Source of the DNA: an uncultured Prevotella sp.
GTDB taxonomy: Bacteria > Bacteroidota > Bacteroidia > Bacteroidales > Bacteroidaceae
Direction: 5' to 3'
DNA length: 13,852 nt
NCBI GenBank assembly: GCA_946623195.1
Contig: CAMOQW010000046.1
Coordinates: 1-13,852 of the forward strand
Shown: in pieces, positions 13,064 through 13,852 of the stretch
Numbering within the stretch: position 1 is the first letter of the stretch
Layout of the letters: each line of letters begins with the position of its first letter
Program-made: the position numbers and the translations under genes
Notes under the pieces: generated by a model
Databases searched by the model: none
Told to the model about the DNA's origin: nothing
The model's input: only the letters and a program-made list of their open reading frames with translations

Positions 13064-13384
13064 CTACTGCGCCTGCTGACAATGGCGGCACTCCCCCTTG
13101 CGCTTGCAGTATCGCTCACACTGCGCACAGATGTCGTACCCCAGCATGGCCCCCAGAATGAAGTCCTCCTCAGGAGTCAGCTCGTTCAGCGGACGCGTGA
13201 CGATGAGCCTGATGGCCTCCAGACACTCGCGGCGTCCGAAGTACAAGTTCAGCGTGTTCTTGCCGGCAGGTTGCAGGATATAGGGGATGTCCTGGTGCTG
13301 CAAACGCTCGGTGGCAAACTGCTCGTAGCATATCAATTCTTCTATTATCTCAAAGGTTCGGCGAAATCTGTGCCACCCATGCAT
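13064..13384 (-). CDS. DUF2023-like cysteine-rich protein
   Basis: A 106-residue protein from this ATG; frames starting at 13408 (114 residues) are also open. The core [16 protein letters not shown], then [16 protein letters not shown] and QCERYC, match what I recall of DUF2023, a small family often beside flavodoxin. The C-terminus packs five cysteines into 17 residues (C-x2-C-x3-C-x5-C-x2-C), which could bind a metal or iron-sulfur cluster; that is inference. Start choice is poor: no ATG occurs between 13384 and the conserved core, no SD is visible, and the first codons overlap the end of the flavodoxin gene by 35 nt in another frame. A TTG start just after the flavodoxin stop would give a shorter protein. 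It is probably co-transcribed with, and coupled to, flavodoxin. Confidence 0.65.
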   Translation of the reverse strand: MHGWHRFRRTFEIIEELICYEQFATERLQHQDIPYILQPAGKNTLNLYFGRRECLEAIRLIVTRPLNELTPEEDFILGAMLGYDICAQCERYCKRKGECRHCQQAQ

Positions 13385-13844
13385 CGATGCGGCCATCCGT
13401 CTTGTCATCCTCGTTCACGTCGTCCAGCGGAAGTCCCACGAACTTGCCGTCCACTACGGCTGCCGAGTCGTCGAACGTATAGCCATCCGTCTCCACGCTG
13501 CCCACGATGCGGGCACCGCTGGCCTTCACGGCATCATACAACTCACCCATGCCACCCACGAAGGTGTCGCCATACGACTCGCAGTCGCCGCAGCCGAACA
13601 GCGCGATGGTCTTTCCCGTCAGATCGGCTCCCTTCAGCGTCGCAATACCGTCGTACCAGTCGTCCTGCAACTCGCCGGCACCCCATGTCGAAGTACCGAG
13701 AATCAGGTTCACGTTATCAGCCACCGTGTCGGCCGTCATGTCCTGTACGTTCAGGGCCTCGCAGCCCAATTTCTGTGCAATTTTCTCTGCGATGCCCTCG
13801 CAGGTGCCGGTTGAAGAACCGTAGATCACAATAGTCTTGTTCAT
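13350..13844 (-). CDS. Long-chain flavodoxin
   Basis: A complete 164-residue flavodoxin, a soluble FMN electron carrier that replaces ferredoxin under iron limitation or serves anaerobic metabolism. The phosphate-binding loop is [11 protein letters not shown] (9-19). The FMN ring is flanked by the 50s loop [13 protein letters not shown] (Trp54) and the 90s loop [12 protein letters not shown] (Tyr91). The extra loop of long-chain flavodoxins (about 120-142, [20 protein letters not shown]) is present. Cys85 and Cys88 in the 90s loop are unusual; I recall GLGDQ at this place. The ATG at 13844 follows AT-rich DNA; its promoter lies outside the window. The stop overlaps the next gene, so the pair is likely one operon. 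Confidence 0.95.
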   Translation of the reverse strand: MNKTIVIYGSSTGTCEGIAEKIAQKLGCEALNVQDMTADTVADNVNLILGTSTWGAGELQDDWYDGIATLKGADLTGKTIALFGCGDCESYGDTFVGGMGELYDAVKASGARIVGSVETDGYTFDDSAAVVDGKFVGLPLDDVNEDDKTDGRIDAWVAQISPNL

Positions 13845-13852
13845 TTTATTAC

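Noticed and set aside
1..13852. tRNA, rRNA, CRISPR, insertion sequence or prophage content
   Set aside because: No cloverleaf, spaced direct repeats, transposase motifs or attachment sites were seen.

Overview
The window looks like chromosomal DNA from a Bacteroidota, most likely a Prevotellaceae member. Three things point there. Promoters repeatedly match the Bacteroidota form TTTG-N19/20-TAnnTTTG. Most start codons lack a clear Shine-Dalgarno site. The gene families (a DUF1349 lipoprotein, a debranching enzyme/GT4/GH57 glycogen cluster, DUF4491, flavodoxin plus DUF2023) resemble ones I recall from Bacteroides and Prevotella. Coding DNA is GC-rich and intergenic DNA AT-rich. Gene names come from motif recognition only; no search was run.

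Layout. Positions 1-433 (minus) hold the N-terminal part of a DUF1349 putative lipoprotein cut by the window edge. A divergent intergenic region leads to an exported TlpA-like thioredoxin protein (675-1511, plus), which ends at a bidirectional terminator. Facing it is a three-gene minus-strand operon, transcribed from about 6359 down to 1604: glycogen debranching enzyme, GT4 glycosyltransferase, GH57 alpha-amylase-like protein with a lysine/alanine-rich tail. A Crp/Fnr-type regulator (6523-7227, plus) is divergent from it. Next on the minus strand are a YegS-type lipid kinase gene translationally coupled to miaA, then gap (GAPDH). On the plus strand are mscL and a SulP-family anion transporter. 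The right end (minus) carries DUF4491, a cysteine-rich DUF2023 protein and a long-chain flavodoxin.

How it fits together. The glycogen operon should build and trim an intracellular alpha-glucan, and the adjacent Crp-like regulator is a natural candidate regulator. However, the GH57 protein and the debranching enzyme each appear to have a changed residue at a position I recall as catalytic, so the real chemistry of the cluster deserves attention. Flavodoxin and DUF2023 are probably an electron-transfer pair. The other genes are housekeeping genes with their own promoters.

The most unusual non-coding feature is a repeated layout. At four promoters (tlpA-like, miaA, sulP, DUF4491) the -33 element lies in the loop of a perfect 7-8 bp inverted repeat, which at three of them is also the upstream gene's terminator. 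The T-rich 3' flank of the hairpin forms much of the promoter spacer. Two of these promoters drive nearly leaderless genes. The gap/mscL divergent promoter is itself an inverted repeat, and 7-bp AT-rich tandem repeats sit just upstream of two start codons. No mobile element, CRISPR array or RNA gene was seen, and no gene-free stretch exceeds 300 bases.
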